Assembly: GCA_023653785.1 (NCBI GenBank) | Contig: JAMKCH010019834.1 | Location: 1 to 64,000, forward strand | DNA length: 64,000 nt | Direction of reading: 5' to 3' | Source: Ophioderma brevispina | Lineage: Eukaryota; Echinodermata; Ophiuroidea; Amphilepidida; Ophiodermatidae | Shown here: in pieces, positions 22,350 to 35,031 of the stretch | How positions within the stretch are numbered: position 1 is the stretch's first letter | Layout: each line of letters begins with the position of its first letter | Position numbers and translations under genes: made by a program | Notes under the pieces: generated by a model | Seen by the model: only the letters and a program-made list of their open reading frames with translations | Database searches by the model: none | Told to the model about the DNA's origin: nothing

Positions 22350-22440
22350 AAGAAACCGCGGGACTTGAACCAGGGCTATTCGATTGATCTTATACCTTGC
22401 CGACGGTTCAGCGTCTTAGACCACTCGGCCATCTCGCCCT
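22350..22440 (-). repeat. tRNA-like relic (Leu/Ser type), pseudogene or SINE head
   Basis: On the minus strand GGGCGAGATGGCCGAGTGGT gives a good box A (TGGCCGAGTGG), and CCTGGTTCAAGTCCCGCGG a fair box B (GGTTCAAGTCC). The spacing of about 90 bases suits a class II tRNA. The acceptor, anticodon and T stems do not pair properly, so a working tRNA is unlikely. Confidence 0.55.
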
Positions 22441-22555
22441 CCCTCAAGTTGAAATGCCGACACCCTATCGTTTTGTTTCGGGTCCTTTCGAAATTAACAA
22501 AGCGGTCACAGGTCATTCCATTCACTAACTCTATATCAATATAGGACTATATTCT

Positions 22556-22745
22556 GCATGTGTTCGACAGGTGTTCGGAGAACACTTGCCGAACGTGTTC
22601 AATTGTAACAGATTTTGAACACCTACAGAACGTGTCTTATGTGTTTTTGATGTGTTCTGTAGAGGTAGAGAACACATACAGAACGCCTAAAACATGTTCT
22701 GCAGGTGTTCAAAATCTGTTACAATTGAACGCGTTCTGCGAAATT
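22556..22745. repeat. Palindromic GAACAC element (family H)
   Basis: CAATTGTAACAGATTTTGAA-CACC at about 22598 is matched by its inverse GGTGTTC-AAAATCTGTTACAATTG at about 22706. Together with GTGTTC/GAACAC and TGTTCTG/CAGAAC words this folds into a hairpin of about 190 bp. Confidence 0.65.
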
Positions 22746-22829
22746 TGCAGTGTATCAGCAATACAAATGGGTAGATTCTTTGGCCTGAACGTTTCGGGTC
22801 CTAAGCGATATTTTTGGTAGTTGAATATA

Positions 22830-25260
22830 AGAATTCACAGCTAGTCTTGATGCGGAGACAACGGGATAAACAGCAAGCCTATGCATTGAGTCTGTACTAG
22901 TCTCTAATAGCGCTAATTTGCATACATGTGCGTGTCTTACATTTATAGTATGATTTTTTATTCCTGTCAGTTCATTAAAATTTTTCGGGGCGTGTCCATG
23001 ATTCCATTCCTTCTGAGAGGTTGTGTGCTTTACCCAATCAATACAATAGAAATTGGATGTCACGATACCGGATTAGATTAAGGCCATAATTAAAATACGC
23101 CCCTTTTCTCACGAAGAAAACATTACAAGGCAACTACATTGGATAAATTCCAAACACCAGACTTGAACAAACTCTGAAGTATTCAACAAAAGAAAATAAC
23201 ACGAATAAGTCATTAATACTCACCAAGGTTCTTTTACATCACTAAGGAATATTAGAAAATCTGATACGTTTACATTTATTGTCTTGCTTCAGAAATAATA
23301 TCTGACAGCTTGGTCCACTCATTAGGTACTTAAGAGATTTGGTCACTCATAACAAACTACAATATTTATGTAGCCCAATCCTCGTCTTTACCCAGCCTCA
23401 ATGTTCATGACACTTTATCCTTTCTTTGATTGACTACAAAGAAAGGAATCGATAGCGTCTCTCAGACATTACGACAGTCTATTCAATTGAATCTTGTATG
23501 AAGCCTTTACATATTCGATACAAAAAAGTTCATGTAAAATGGGTCCAAGCATTTTATTCTGTTGAACAAAGTTGAGTATTTCAGCTGATAATACGGCTTT
23601 TTAGTTTTTGTTCTCAACACATCCTCTCCAAATGAATTCGTACCATCGCCAATATGCGTTTACTGACAGGAATAAAAATCAAGACTATAGCAGTTACCAT
23701 ATTTTTGGCCACAGGTGAAAAATGCGCCTTACCCATGATACAAAACGTTACATTTTACAAGTGTAAAAATGCGCCTACATGGTAAATGCACAAGAAAGGA
23801 CTGATTATCCAGTCAATAACATGGAAGAAAGAAAAAAAGAAGGAAAACACGACACGCTTGCTTTGACCAATCCATATGCCGCCCTATGATTGCAATTGTT
23901 AATATTATATCCTCCACAAGTGGCCCCTTCCGAAGATAATCATAATCCGATTTTCTCGCGCGAGAGATGAAAATTCGCAGTTGTGGTTGTTTTCATGCGT
24001 AGCGTTAAGATCCCGGGTCATCGGGAATCCGCGAATCAGCACGCGATGAATGCCCTGTGAAGAAATACTCAAACATATGGCGGCTTACATGCCCGGGGGT
24101 TCTTGGATTTGGTCGCCGGGAACCCATTCTCGTTCCAAAAGAGGGGACCAGCTGCAAATGCGGGGGCTACCAATAGGGGTATCAAAATCGCAATAATCAA
24201 GTTTCTAGTCCGCTAGGGTGGTTACAAATCATGGTGATTTGTGACTGGGCTCAATGAAAACAAAAGGAAATATTAACCTAAACATTAGCAAAATAACCCT
24301 AAGTGTGTATTTTGTCTTGCAGTAGCCATGTGCAATTTGTTCTTGAATTGGCTATTTAAATGTGTATCTTTTCATGTATTGAGAAAGCCCACGCAAGGGG
24401 GATAATCTCACTGCAATTATCTTCAATCTTATTTGCCTCATCATATAATACAGCAAAAACAATATGATAAAATGATAATGATGTAATGTAAATAATGCAG
24501 TCAGTGAAAATAATGTTACATATTAATCAAAAAAAGTATTTTGGCATACTAGTAAAGATGTTTATAATACATTATAAGTGGAAATTTCAAAAGAGAGTAA
24601 CTAAATGGATAAATACTAGTGAGAAAATATATGAAAATGCGCCACAGTAAGGAGGTCATATTACTGCTGTACCTTAGGTGTATATTCACTTGAACTGAAA
24701 GCTAGTATAATGTCACCAAAAAATGGTCCCATTATGGGCCGGGTATATTCTAAATTAAAACTTGGTCTACGATAGGGGTCCACTTTCAGAACCCTTGTGG
24801 AACGAGCGTGGGGGCATTATTATAACGGAAAATCGACAAGAGGACCCCTGGTCAAAACGTTCAGGGTTGTAGTTCAAAAACTTTCATCCTTTATGTCGCT
24901 CACACTGGGCTAGTCTTGGGCACTAAGATGGAATTTTTCGGCATAAGTTTTTCGTTTTTTTTTTTGTATCAATTACAGAATGGTGATTAAACGTAATAAC
25001 AGCAACAAATACACACCGGAGACAGCCGGACACATGTTTGTAATATGCAATCTACTTTACACTTTTCACGGTGGTCGTATTATAGAGTTTTCAAACAAAG
25101 TCGCAGTTAATGATTGCTCGTCGATCATCGATTGCGGGTTAGGGTAGGTGAGGGATTACGATCAGGGGTCGCTGTTGAATCCATTCCTTCGGGCGCGAAT
25201 GGATGAACAGATTAAAATTGGATGGTGGAAGTCGATGTTGCTCCTTCTTAATCCCGTTTT
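22830..25260. other. No gene recognised apart from family F copy
   Basis: Apart from the family F repeat at 23395-23690, only non-coding sequence with scattered stops is seen. Confidence 0.4.
23395..23690 (-). repeat. Interspersed repeat family F, copy 2
   Basis: Inverted relative of 3590-3890: TTCATGACACTTTATCC, AAAGGAATCGAT, CAATTGAATCTTG, TTCATGTAAAATGG, GAACAAAGTTGAG and CAATATGCGTTTACTGACAG appear in reverse order and orientation. Confidence 0.65.
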
Positions 25261-25489
25261 CCATGATTGATCACATCCTTGGTTAATCAGCGGCGCTCTA
25301 GGGGGGGGCGGAGGGGGCGCGCGGCCCGGCGTTTGTTAAACACGGAATCGCCTAAGTCACTTACTTCGCTTAATTCTTCCTACCCTCCATTTATGGAGTT
25401 TGCATTCGCTGGCGTTCGTTTTAAAACAGATCTCCCAGTTGATTGTATTTATTACATAATAGTCAGGTTGGAAAACATAAACACGATTT

Positions 25490-25541
25490 CCTTTTTTTTT
25501 TTGTTTTTTTTGTTTTTTTCTTTTTTTTTTGTTTTTAGTTG
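25490..25541. repeat. Poly(T)-rich tract
   Basis: Long T-runs interrupted by single G or C bases. It could be the A-tail of a minus-strand retroposon, but no body is recognised. Confidence 0.5.
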
Positions 25542-25569
25542 TAGGCATACATCAGCTGTTTAGTTGATT

Positions 25570-27051
25570 TGTGTCTATGGAATGGGTAGTACGACTTTTT
25601 CTATTGATAGATTTTTAGTTCATTAGGACTAAGCCAATTGAATTTTTGGAGGGGTGGCTAAAATTGGTGTACCGGAGCTGTGGATTTTTGAAAATCAATT
25701 AGGCTGCTGCCATGTCAAAAAATCACTAAAATCTCTAAGTATTTCCGATTAGAGACAATAGTTTCGTACTCCGTTTGTTAAGCACGAGAAAGTGTTGGTA
25801 ATGTCAACTTATCCTTACATTGCCACAAAAATCCAATTGGATGCCAAAAGTCAAATAGGTGCGCTCGAAATCATTTAAATGATCTTAACTCCTCCATGAT
25901 ACCTATCGATACTTGAATACTATATGAAAAACACCTAAAATTATGTTTGCAGTGTTCAAAAATTGTTACCAATTGATCACATCTGCAAGTGGTACTTTAA
26001 TACCTCTAGAAGGCATTTCACAAACGAATCGGAAAAACGGTCAAGTGTCTGCACATTTTGCAGGTTAGAGGCTTGATTCCATGTCTATATGGCATGCTTT
26101 ATGCTTTACACTTATGAGATACACGTACCTTTGATCACTTAGAACCCTATTTGGCATTTTTCTGTAATGGACATTTTCAAAAATGAAGTGGCAGCCAATA
26201 CAGCCAGCCTTTTAAAAATAGTATAATAACTACATTATATGTGTATTATATGAGTTACATTCAACGAATTTTTATTACCAAAGGTGTAAATAAGTATGGG
26301 ATAAGTATTTGACCATTTGACATCCTATCGGAATTTCTGTTTCTTTGACATGTAAAAAATGTTAAGATGCGGGGCCAATGCGGGCTGGTCCTTTGTGTCT
26401 TCTTTTAAAACCTAGAAATACGATACATCTGTATGTAGAAGTTATAACACCCCAAAAGATATTAAAGTTTAAAGTAAAGTATGACTGTATGTCTTGAGCT
26501 TAATAACTCGTATCTGGTATATTTGGTTTTGGCAAATGCAAAATTCAAATATGACGGCCAATATATTATGATATATGACAATTTGTAAGTTTTAAAGAGT
26601 AAAAGGCAAGCCCAATGGTTCCATCTTGATTGGTAAGCTTGTTAACACACTTATTAAAATGCAGAATATGAGTTCCTCCTGGGTATAGAGGCGCAGAATT
26701 ATTGTCCTCAATCACAAATACTGGATGAGCTATGGTCACTTGAATGATTTCAGGGCCTATTGGGTTTTAGGGTGGCCCCCCATATTGGATTTGATGGTAA
26801 TGTGGTGATCAAATCACGTCAATACCGATCCAAAAATCCCGTGCTTTTAAAACTGGATTATTTAGTGCATTAACACAATTATTGCCATTTGAATGAATTT
26901 GAGGTGATAGCGGCCATATTGGATTTCTAGAAAAGGCACTGAAGAAAATTTGCCCACCCTCCTGAAATTATTGCTAGGTCATCATTGACAAAAATCGACA
27001 ATAGAAAGTCTGTACTCCATTCCACCCGGTGCCCACAATTCTTCCTGACTA
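25570..27051. mobile_element. Family D element, second copy, opposite orientation
   Basis: Mirrors 20153-21642: TTCTATTGATAGATTTTTAG near 25597, CACGAGAAAGTGTTGGTAAT near 25784, GCAGCCAATACAGCC near 26191, GATAGCGGCCATATTGGATT near 26907 and TTCTTCCTGACTA at the right end. The left terminus is poor and adjoins a T-rich tract. Confidence 0.62.
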
Positions 27052-27059
27052 AAACATCT

Positions 27060-29215
27060 TGATACACGCAGGATCACTCTGTGGTGCTGATTATGAAGAC
27101 TGCACAGATTTACACATGCATGGCGGACGGGAATTGTGTATTTGATAAAAGTGATTTAGTAATTCTACTAAAATAAACTAAAGAAAAAGATAAGAAGTGA
27201 GATCAGACCCTATTTAAGGAGGACCCGGAATATAGATTAGTCTTATGACTGAGTTTGATCACTCAGTCTCAGCCCCGGGGGGGCGGGCACTGACATTGGA
27301 AAGAGGTTACGGGTATGTGCGGCCATTAAGACCCCTTTGCGTCTCTCAACCGGTCACAAGACCCCCCCAATGTTGAAGCCTTGTACTCAGTCTTTTAGTC
27401 CCCTTTTCAGAAAATTTGGACCCAGAGAACTGAATTTTAGCCAAATTCGCTCCCAAGCTGCAAATTTCTCATAGAGATTTCATTTTGTTTACCCAAAGCC
27501 CCTACTGTTCGGAGTATTTTAGAAAAAATCCGTTCCCAAGCTTCCTCAATTTCGGGATTAAATCGGGGCCTTTTTACTACCTGCAAAAATATTCTAAAAA
27601 AAAGTTGAGTGCCCCCCCCCCCCCCGGGGGGGGGCTAGCTCTTTGTTTTCGTCTCTCACAATTTCACTACTCAATTGACAAAATTGTGGCCATTTTTTCT
27701 TACCATTTGACCTTTCCCGAACTCAATGACGGAATTAAGTTGGTAACGGACTCTAAGCCGGAATAAAGCCCGGCTAAGCTCCTATATGATGTTATGGTTG
27801 TGGGATTGTAACTGTCAATTTACTGTTTTTTATTTTGACTTTTTTTCACTGGTGGTGGTGAAACAAGACATTGCCAATTTGCTTTGTATGCATGTGTATA
27901 TTTTGTCTTGCCTTTTCATCCGGCATCTTGACATGAGTACGGTATGAACCTTTCTCGACCATGTTCTCGACCCTCATCTGCATCAAATTGACCACCAATT
28001 AGGGCCTACCCGCGGGTCTCGGTAATAGGCTCACACCGCCCAATCATCCCGCCATTCACAAAATTTTCTGTGCTAATCAAGCTAATAAAGTGAGATGACT
28101 CCGTGCATGCTGGGACCGAGACTATGATTGAGATTTCTGCACAGAAGTGAAAGTAGGGGATTCGTTGTTGAATCAAATCAAATAGTCACGACATTTTTGC
28201 TCGTGCCGTAAGTTCACAAAATTCAACCAGGAATTTTGGGACAAAACACACCAGGGAAGGTGTGAATTTCATATTAGATGATTGTTTTTAGTTCGGGTTC
28301 TACTAAGATGTCAACTAAAATTCTGGGTAAATACATCAAAACATGAAAAATTAAGTGAGTGGGCGATTTAGGCGAGCCGGTTTTACCAAAACGCCGGGCG
28401 CGCGCCTACGGTAAATTCTGGCATACTTCTTCAAAAATCAGCCCTTTATTTTGAGCTATGTTTGGACCAGGTACCAGCCTTTCAGCCCCCGGTTAATTTT
28501 GACATTTTCAAATCTGGAATCCGCCATTGGTAGTAATCATGATTTCTATGCGCTAGCGCCCCTCTTTGAAAATTCCTTAGACTGCTCTCTATTTTCACTT
28601 GAGATCATCAGGTTAACGTGGGCTGACTTTGCCCTCCAATGCTCAGACATGATGGCATACACCCGACAGCAATACCCCCCATATTCAGTTCAACCAGGTG
28701 CATGTATTGTATCTAAGGCTACTTGGACGATATGGACGAAAACACAAGATTACCTTCCTATGAAAGGGTCCTGTAGAAATGTACGGTAAATACATCGCAT
28801 GCGTGATATATGTACAAGTAAAAAGTTATAACAGGAATGAGTTGGGATTTGCCTTAATAATTTTAAGGTGGACATGGACCAGTATTAGTATGTGTTGGTT
28901 TTGTGATGCATAGTAACGTGCGTATATGGTTTAAAACTGTGATATTGAAATGACCACTTAAGTATCGGACTGTGACGTGGGTTTACAACAGCCTGCACCA
29001 TCATCGAGAGCATAATTCGTACATAATGTGACCCATTTTGCTTTACTTAAACGCTTTAATCTCTCTTCGAGGGAGATCGAAATTATTTTTTAATTGTATG
29101 ATCGTTCGATGACACGTAAGATTTCCATTGATTATAATAATGATATCTTATTTCTTTGGCTTTACCAGGCTTTTAACTTTACTTTTACTTTTTTAAGACT
29201 CAACAATTATAATTA
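27060..29215. other. No gene recognised
   Basis: The 112-codon plus frame at 28451-28789 has no recognisable domain. A first-half Calx-beta exon partner for the decayed exon at 29220 was looked for here and not found. Confidence 0.4.
27612..27634. repeat. C14-G9 homopolymer palindrome
   Basis: Fourteen C directly followed by nine G. The exact length may be unreliable in any assembly. Confidence 0.8.
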
Positions 29216-29219
29216 CAAG

Positions 29220-29430
29220 CCTTACAAACGAAGGGACGTAACAACTACGGAGGGTTCAGATTACACCAGGCCTAGATGCACCTGCGATAACATTGGCCAG
29301 TGGAGAGACAAAGACAGTTTCTCTTGGTCATCCTGGTAGTGGATTCGAAGGATTTGAATCAGTTCTAACTATGACAGGGGGTGTGGGAATAACCAACCCT
29401 TCAACAGTTAATCCATTGCTGATACTGAAG
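29220..29430 (+). pseudogene. Decayed Calx-beta second-half exon (repeat 8 type)
   Basis: 211 bp with acceptor attacaag and donor gtaagt still in place. Pieces in different frames match the exon at 60482-60697: TTTEGSDYT, LASGETKTVSL, GFEGFESVLTMTG, and GITNPST. Several indels break the frame, and the TIVDNEG end is only partly recognisable. Confidence 0.75.
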
Positions 29431-32400
29431 GTAAGTATACATATAATAAGAGCCGATTTGCCAAAAACGGAGCTTACGTCCATTTGTCTGAAATGAGTTG
29501 TTAGTATTCGTTAAAATGCCGATAACAATGCAAATTTTGGTTGCTTTTTGAATTTATACCACTTTCCTCTGAGATTTCGTAATTGTTCCCCTTCGTTAAT
29601 TCCCTTAGGGAATGGAATGTCGACCTAAGAGGCTATAAAATCCCGAGAAAATTTAATTGGTTGTTCTTTTTTAAGGTTTGATGGTAGCCTTTAACTTTTA
29701 AAGCCAGGGTAACAAAGTTTTTGAGTCGCTAGGTAAGAAAAATCATTTTACTTAACAAAAGGTGCTGTTTGGAAATGACAGAAAAACTGAGGTTTGGCCA
29801 ATTTAAGTACAAAGTCATATTTAAAATAATAAATGAGATATCCAATTTGTTCTTATTGATTTTAAAAACTAAAGTCAAGGTGCTGAATTAAATCAAGGAC
29901 TTGCCCCACTTTTTCAATTAAAAGTAATTAATGAGTAAGAGAAAAATAAAGATGATATTTGAATGATCTTTACACTTTACACTGGTTCTACTTTTACTAA
30001 AAAAATATTCAATAATTATGACACCCAACTGATACCATATCAGTTTTCCCACTTTTTCTCGAAAGCGTAAAAATGAACGTAATCTCTTTTGCATATCAGC
30101 TCTTGGAAAGAGTTCCATATGTACCCCTCTTTAAGGTTGTACAGGACAATTTCCTTTTGTTTATGGTCTCACACTAACAAATACCCTAACCCTAAGGCCA
30201 AAAATTTAAAAAAAAATGTTGCATGTAAAACTTTGAATACCGGAACCCAGCTGTTCAATATTCGGTCATTTTAGGTTCAATGAAGAAAGGTGGAAAATTT
30301 GTTAAAGCTTTCTGAAGATATGCAATTAAATTAAAAAGTCGATATTCAGTGGAGCAATCATGTTCGAGCAAATTCAAAACCAAACAAAATGGCCTCTTTA
30401 AGGTTAAAATTGATGCTCATGGAAATCAATGTTTACCCCTAATTTCAAAGTCGAACAATATTTTCAATTTTTCTTTCTCTGTTGTTAATGTTTTAGAGTA
30501 GTCTTGACGTGTGGTGAGTTTCATTAAAATATTCCCATGGGAAATGCACATTTAGGTTAGGTCCATAGCCCCCCCCCCCCTTGACCGCCAACGGGCGTAC
30601 CCAAGACCTTGGCCACCTTGATTTTGGCATATTTTGAAAAGGCATGTAGGCAGCAACTCACATATGCTTTTGTTAGTTTTTTCTGTTTAATGTTTGAACA
30701 TATTGATTTGACAAGCTCTAGGTGGATTAACACCTCAACTGTTTGCAGCAGTGTGGGTAGAGGAAATACCAACTAAGAAACTTAGCTTATAAGCAAAATC
30801 GGATATTTTGTACATTGTAGCCAGCAACAATTGTTTTCGAATTAAATTTACTGTATTCCCTCTTTATTAAATTATTTCAACTTACATATAAATGATATAA
30901 GCTATTTACAATATTTTAGGTTTTCAAATTCCGCACTAAATTTCTTACTTTGATTTTAATTCTAAAAATCAATTTGCATGTTCTGGATATTTTAATGTAT
31001 ACTTATTTGGACTGCAAATTAGCACAAAACATTGTTTTCAAAACACGCAATTGGGCAAAAGACGGAAAATTCAAATGAGCCTTGTACTTACATCAAACAT
31101 TTTGAAAACTTATTTTATGTTGATATCTACTCTATAAGACCCAAACTTGCAGTTTTAGGGAATCCTGTATTGTTTACTGGTGTTGCAAAATACAGGTCAT
31201 TTTCCCATAGACTTTGTAAAGTAACTGTTTAGCAACGTCCAAGATGAAATTGTTTGTTTTCAGCACATAAATGGTTAATTATTTTTAATATTACTAATAA
31301 TTGTTTACTTATATGTATGTGTGAACATATATCAGCAAAAAAATTTTTAAATATTCTCAGCTGACTGAGCTGACCGGGGGGTCCACGGGTCTCTCACTAA
31401 TTAACTCATTAACAGCTTGGCCGATTTTAATTTTTGTGGTATCAAAAGAAGCGCATTTAAAAGTCAGACAATTACAAATAAAATTCGGCGAAAAAATCCC
31501 ACGGGTAAAACGGCCAGCGCGAAAACAAATTTTGAGGGTCCATAGGAACCCCCTCGCCTTTGATCACTTAAGTGTTAAGAAAATGACAAAAATATCCAAC
31601 TTTTGTCCGTCAAAATTGTTGTTAGTATCATTCTTACCAAAATTGACCCGAAAAAGAAAATTTTGAAAGTGATATGGTGTTGAAAATACTTCAAACATAA
31701 AATCAGTGGTTTTGCTGATATACTCAAAATTGGCGCGCATCTTGCAAAACATCTAAGAGTCATAACTTGGAGAGTTTATAAGCAATTTCGACGCGGCTTT
31801 CAATTTTCACCTCCACCCGAGATGCCCTTTACAGCGAATCTATGTTTTAAGAACGTGATTGTTGGTCTACAAATATGTTTTCCAAAAGGGCCTTAATCAA
31901 CTTCACACAGAAAATGACGAAATACATAGAAAACCCTGTAAAAATCAGAGAGTAAAACTAATTAGCCCAGGGGCTAGCAGACATTAGTAACACATCTCGA
32001 GTACAAAAGGTTTGAGTGATTAAATATGTTGACAACCTGACAGGATCCCTGAAAACCCCCATTGAATGCAATGGACGTTGAACTTCTGTGCCCCCTCTAT
32101 CGCTAACTAAGCATTTTAGACAGTCAAAACTATTCCTTGTTTTACGACTGAAATTGACCCTTTTTATTGATTTTTGCTGTTTTTAGCCTATAACTCTGTA
32201 TATAGTACAAACTATACCTTTTCTGAATCCTTATGGTTAGACAAATAACATAGTATAATTTTCAACACGATTGGGTCAATTTAAAATTTTGACCCCTGTA
32301 CTAACTTTGCTTCTCCTTTGCTGCACTTAAGAATCACGTTTCAGGGGTCCCTGTCAGTCTGTGAACATATTTAATCACTCAAACATTTTGTACTTGAGAT

Positions 32401-34019
32401 GTATTACAAATGTCTGCTAGCTCCTGGGTTAAATGTGCTTTTTCGGCTTCTACATGTGAGATATATCTTGTCAACAAAATTATATGAATTGATAAAGAGC
32501 AATGTGGTTATTTTTTTTTCAAAAGTTGATTTTCTCCAAACTATGAAAAGTGAATTTAGTCTCCTTTGGTAACCAACTCTGCAAATGTTCAAGGTCATTG
32601 TGGAGTAAAATTTAATAATCAAAATAAAATAACCAAACTAATTCCAAATTACTCGTACGTATTAATCGGTCATGTTGTGGCCAAAAATACTCAATCACTC
32701 AATTTACATCTTCAAAACAGTGACAATTATAGGTAAACCTGTTAATGTGCTCTGTAAAGTTGTTCTAATGTCACCACCACATGAACTGTTTCTACCTCTC
32801 TTTGTAAGGTGAATGTTTATTTATGTTTCTTATATCTGTTTTTTTTAATTATTGTTTCTATTTTAGGTCTATCTTCTAAAACGAAGATGAAATCTTTTCA
32901 CCCTTCTTTTTTAATGAAAATAGGAGATTATTCGGCATAAAATAACAACAAAAACCTCTATCAAATTAACTTTACCACTACAATTTACCTTAGCAAAACA
33001 TATTCGTGTTATTGTGGATAAGTAATACGCAATTTGGATGTTTTAGCTTGGAAATTCGAGTTCTTGGTAACATTATATTGCTCCTGGAACATTAAAAGTA
33101 CATTTCACTTCTTGAGCATGTTATTTTGTTTATATTACAAATTTATTCTGTAAACTATAGTCCTGCAGTAGGCCCATACGACCTTGCAAAAGAGTCTGTA
33201 CAAAATGTTTTCATGGTTTCTGATGATGTAATAATGTTGTCTTCCTGGAGCATTTTTGAGATAGCGAAATGGGCAAATTTTGTAAAGGTGTATAGACATA
33301 TTGACCTGGTTCTAAAGATTAAGAAATGTATAGTTTTCTATTTTGTGTTTGCACGACAGGCCAAACAATGTTCAAGGTCATCATGGGGTAAACATTTGCA
33401 TTGATCCGATTGGTTTCAAATTGTTTGTATGGGAATGTTGCAACAGGAAATATACATTTACTTTATGTTATCAGCTCAAAGATATCTAACAGAGGCCAGA
33501 GTGCTGACCCTGTGACCTTAACACTATTTCTCCCTAAGTTAATTATATCCCCAATGTCAAAAATATCACATAACATGTATTTTGCATTATTATCTACAAG
33601 CATAAGAATTTGAGCCCAATTAGAGTGAAATCTTTGCATTAAAATGTTTTACCCGGGTGACCTTGAACCATTTTGAGCCTACTATGTTAAAAGTAATTGT
33701 CCTACATGTAGATATAGCAAACTATACTTTTTTAATTCTTAGAGCCAGATTATACACCTTTTAATCCCGTATGAAACATCTACAAATATCTCAAAATGCT
33801 CAAAATTTTGCATCATCAAGATTTGGAATCAGCAGGTCAATGTTGCCTATAGAAACCATCAAAACATTTCGTGCAGATGCCATATTCCAGGTCTATTATT
33901 CTACCGCTGGAATAATATGCAGATTGGGAAAATCCGCCCATCTTTCGGTTGATTTCTCCAGTTTGAATGGTTAAGAAAACGATTTTTTTTTTTTAACGAA
34001 ACTCAATATCCCGTTTCAG
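29431..34019. other. Intergenic or former intron, one MITE
   Basis: Between decayed Calx-beta exons. Contains the MITE at 31961-32432. A weak TGACCTTGAACCATTTTG and GCAAACTATACTTTTTTAAT block at 33658-33735 resembles the core of the 53212 element. Confidence 0.45.
31961..32432. mobile_element. MITE with about 90 to 110 bp TIRs
   Basis: Left TTAGCCCAGGGGCTAGCAGA and the inverse right TTAACCCAGGAGCTAGCAGA start a long imperfect inverted repeat including AGTGATTAAATATGTT. The core TACAAACTATACCTTTTCTG and TTTTGACCCCTGTA resemble the elements at 43267-45354 and 53212-53902. Confidence 0.7.
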
Positions 34020-34131
34020 CGTCGGCCTTAGTGGCGTTTACTACTATCTCAATAACGCTGTGGTTTCAAGAAGGGATGGTACTGTTTTACTGTCATAAGC
34101 TTGTCAACACTGGAGACAAAGCGGAACTTTA
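34020..34131 (+). pseudogene. Decayed Calx-beta first-half exon (repeat 9 type)
   Basis: About 112 bp between acceptor ccgtttcag and donor gtaagt. Remnants GTGGCGTTTACT (VAFT), GATGGTACTGTTTTA (DGTVL) and GTCAACACTGGA (VNTG) occur in the order and spacing of the 61335-61439 exon. The frame is broken and one stop is present. Confidence 0.62.
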
Positions 34132-34819
34132 GTAAGTAAAGCTTTAATTGTTCGATTTACATTTGCTATAATTAACTATTACATACTAAAATATTCGTGT
34201 AAAAATCTTTTATTTTACCTTTGCAGTTTCCTAGTTCTTGGGACAAAGGTTTACTCTCGTTGTGAATTATCACGCAGATGGTCGGCGAAGAAAATTGGTA
34301 GCTTTGCTTAATTTTTTTTTTTTTTTCGCACATCTATTGAAAGCCCTATAGAGTATTTAATTGTTTTTGTCACATTATAGCACCAGTAGGCATTTTTCAA
34401 GACGCCCCCATTTTTAACGGAATTTGTTTTCAGTTTGTGCCGGATAAGTAAACTTATACGCGTGAACGGTAATGCTCAAAATTGTGTAATCGGTCATAGA
34501 GTCAGGTATCCCTGATTCTAGTTCACCAACGACCCTGTAACGACCTAATGATGAAGCGTCAGATCAGTACAAGCACTTTTCATATTGCAGGGACGTTCCC
34601 GAGCGTCCGTTGAATTAGATCTCATTACCTAATCTATGAAGGAGTTAGTGAGTTGGTCCCTTGTCTTTCACCAATGATTCCTCGGTCTGCCCCTTATTCC
34701 TGTTTATCATCCGAGGTGCTGATAATTTAATTTACTCATTTTTCGTTCTTTTAAATAAAAACGGGAATATGAATAACCATTATTTAACTTAAAATGTCAT
34801 GTTTACTTCCATTTCAAAG

Positions 34820-35031
34820 GCGCTAAATCACGTGATGTATCAACAACTGAAGGAATAGACACACAAGCAAAACTGCGAAAACGGGTCACACTGGAACCAA
34901 TTTAAACTGTTCTGTGTGTTTTACCATCACTGATGATGGACGCAACGAGACTAATGAGATTTTGTCGTGAAATTACAAGGCACTGGTCTTGGTGCTATAA
35001 CAGAACCAACATAACATAGCCGACAATGATA
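34820..35031 (+). pseudogene. Decayed Calx-beta second-half exon (repeat 9 type)
   Basis: About 212 bp ending at donor gtaagt. Remnants GATGTATCAACAACTGAAGG (DVSTTEG), ACCATCACTGATGATGG (TITDDG), GGCACTGGTCTTGGTGCTAT (GTGLGAI) and CCGACAATGATA (ADND-like) follow the order of the 61818-62034 exon. Frame is broken several times. Confidence 0.68.

Noticed and set aside
28451..28789. 112-codon plus frame
   Set aside because: No recognisable family, no start context or flanking exons.
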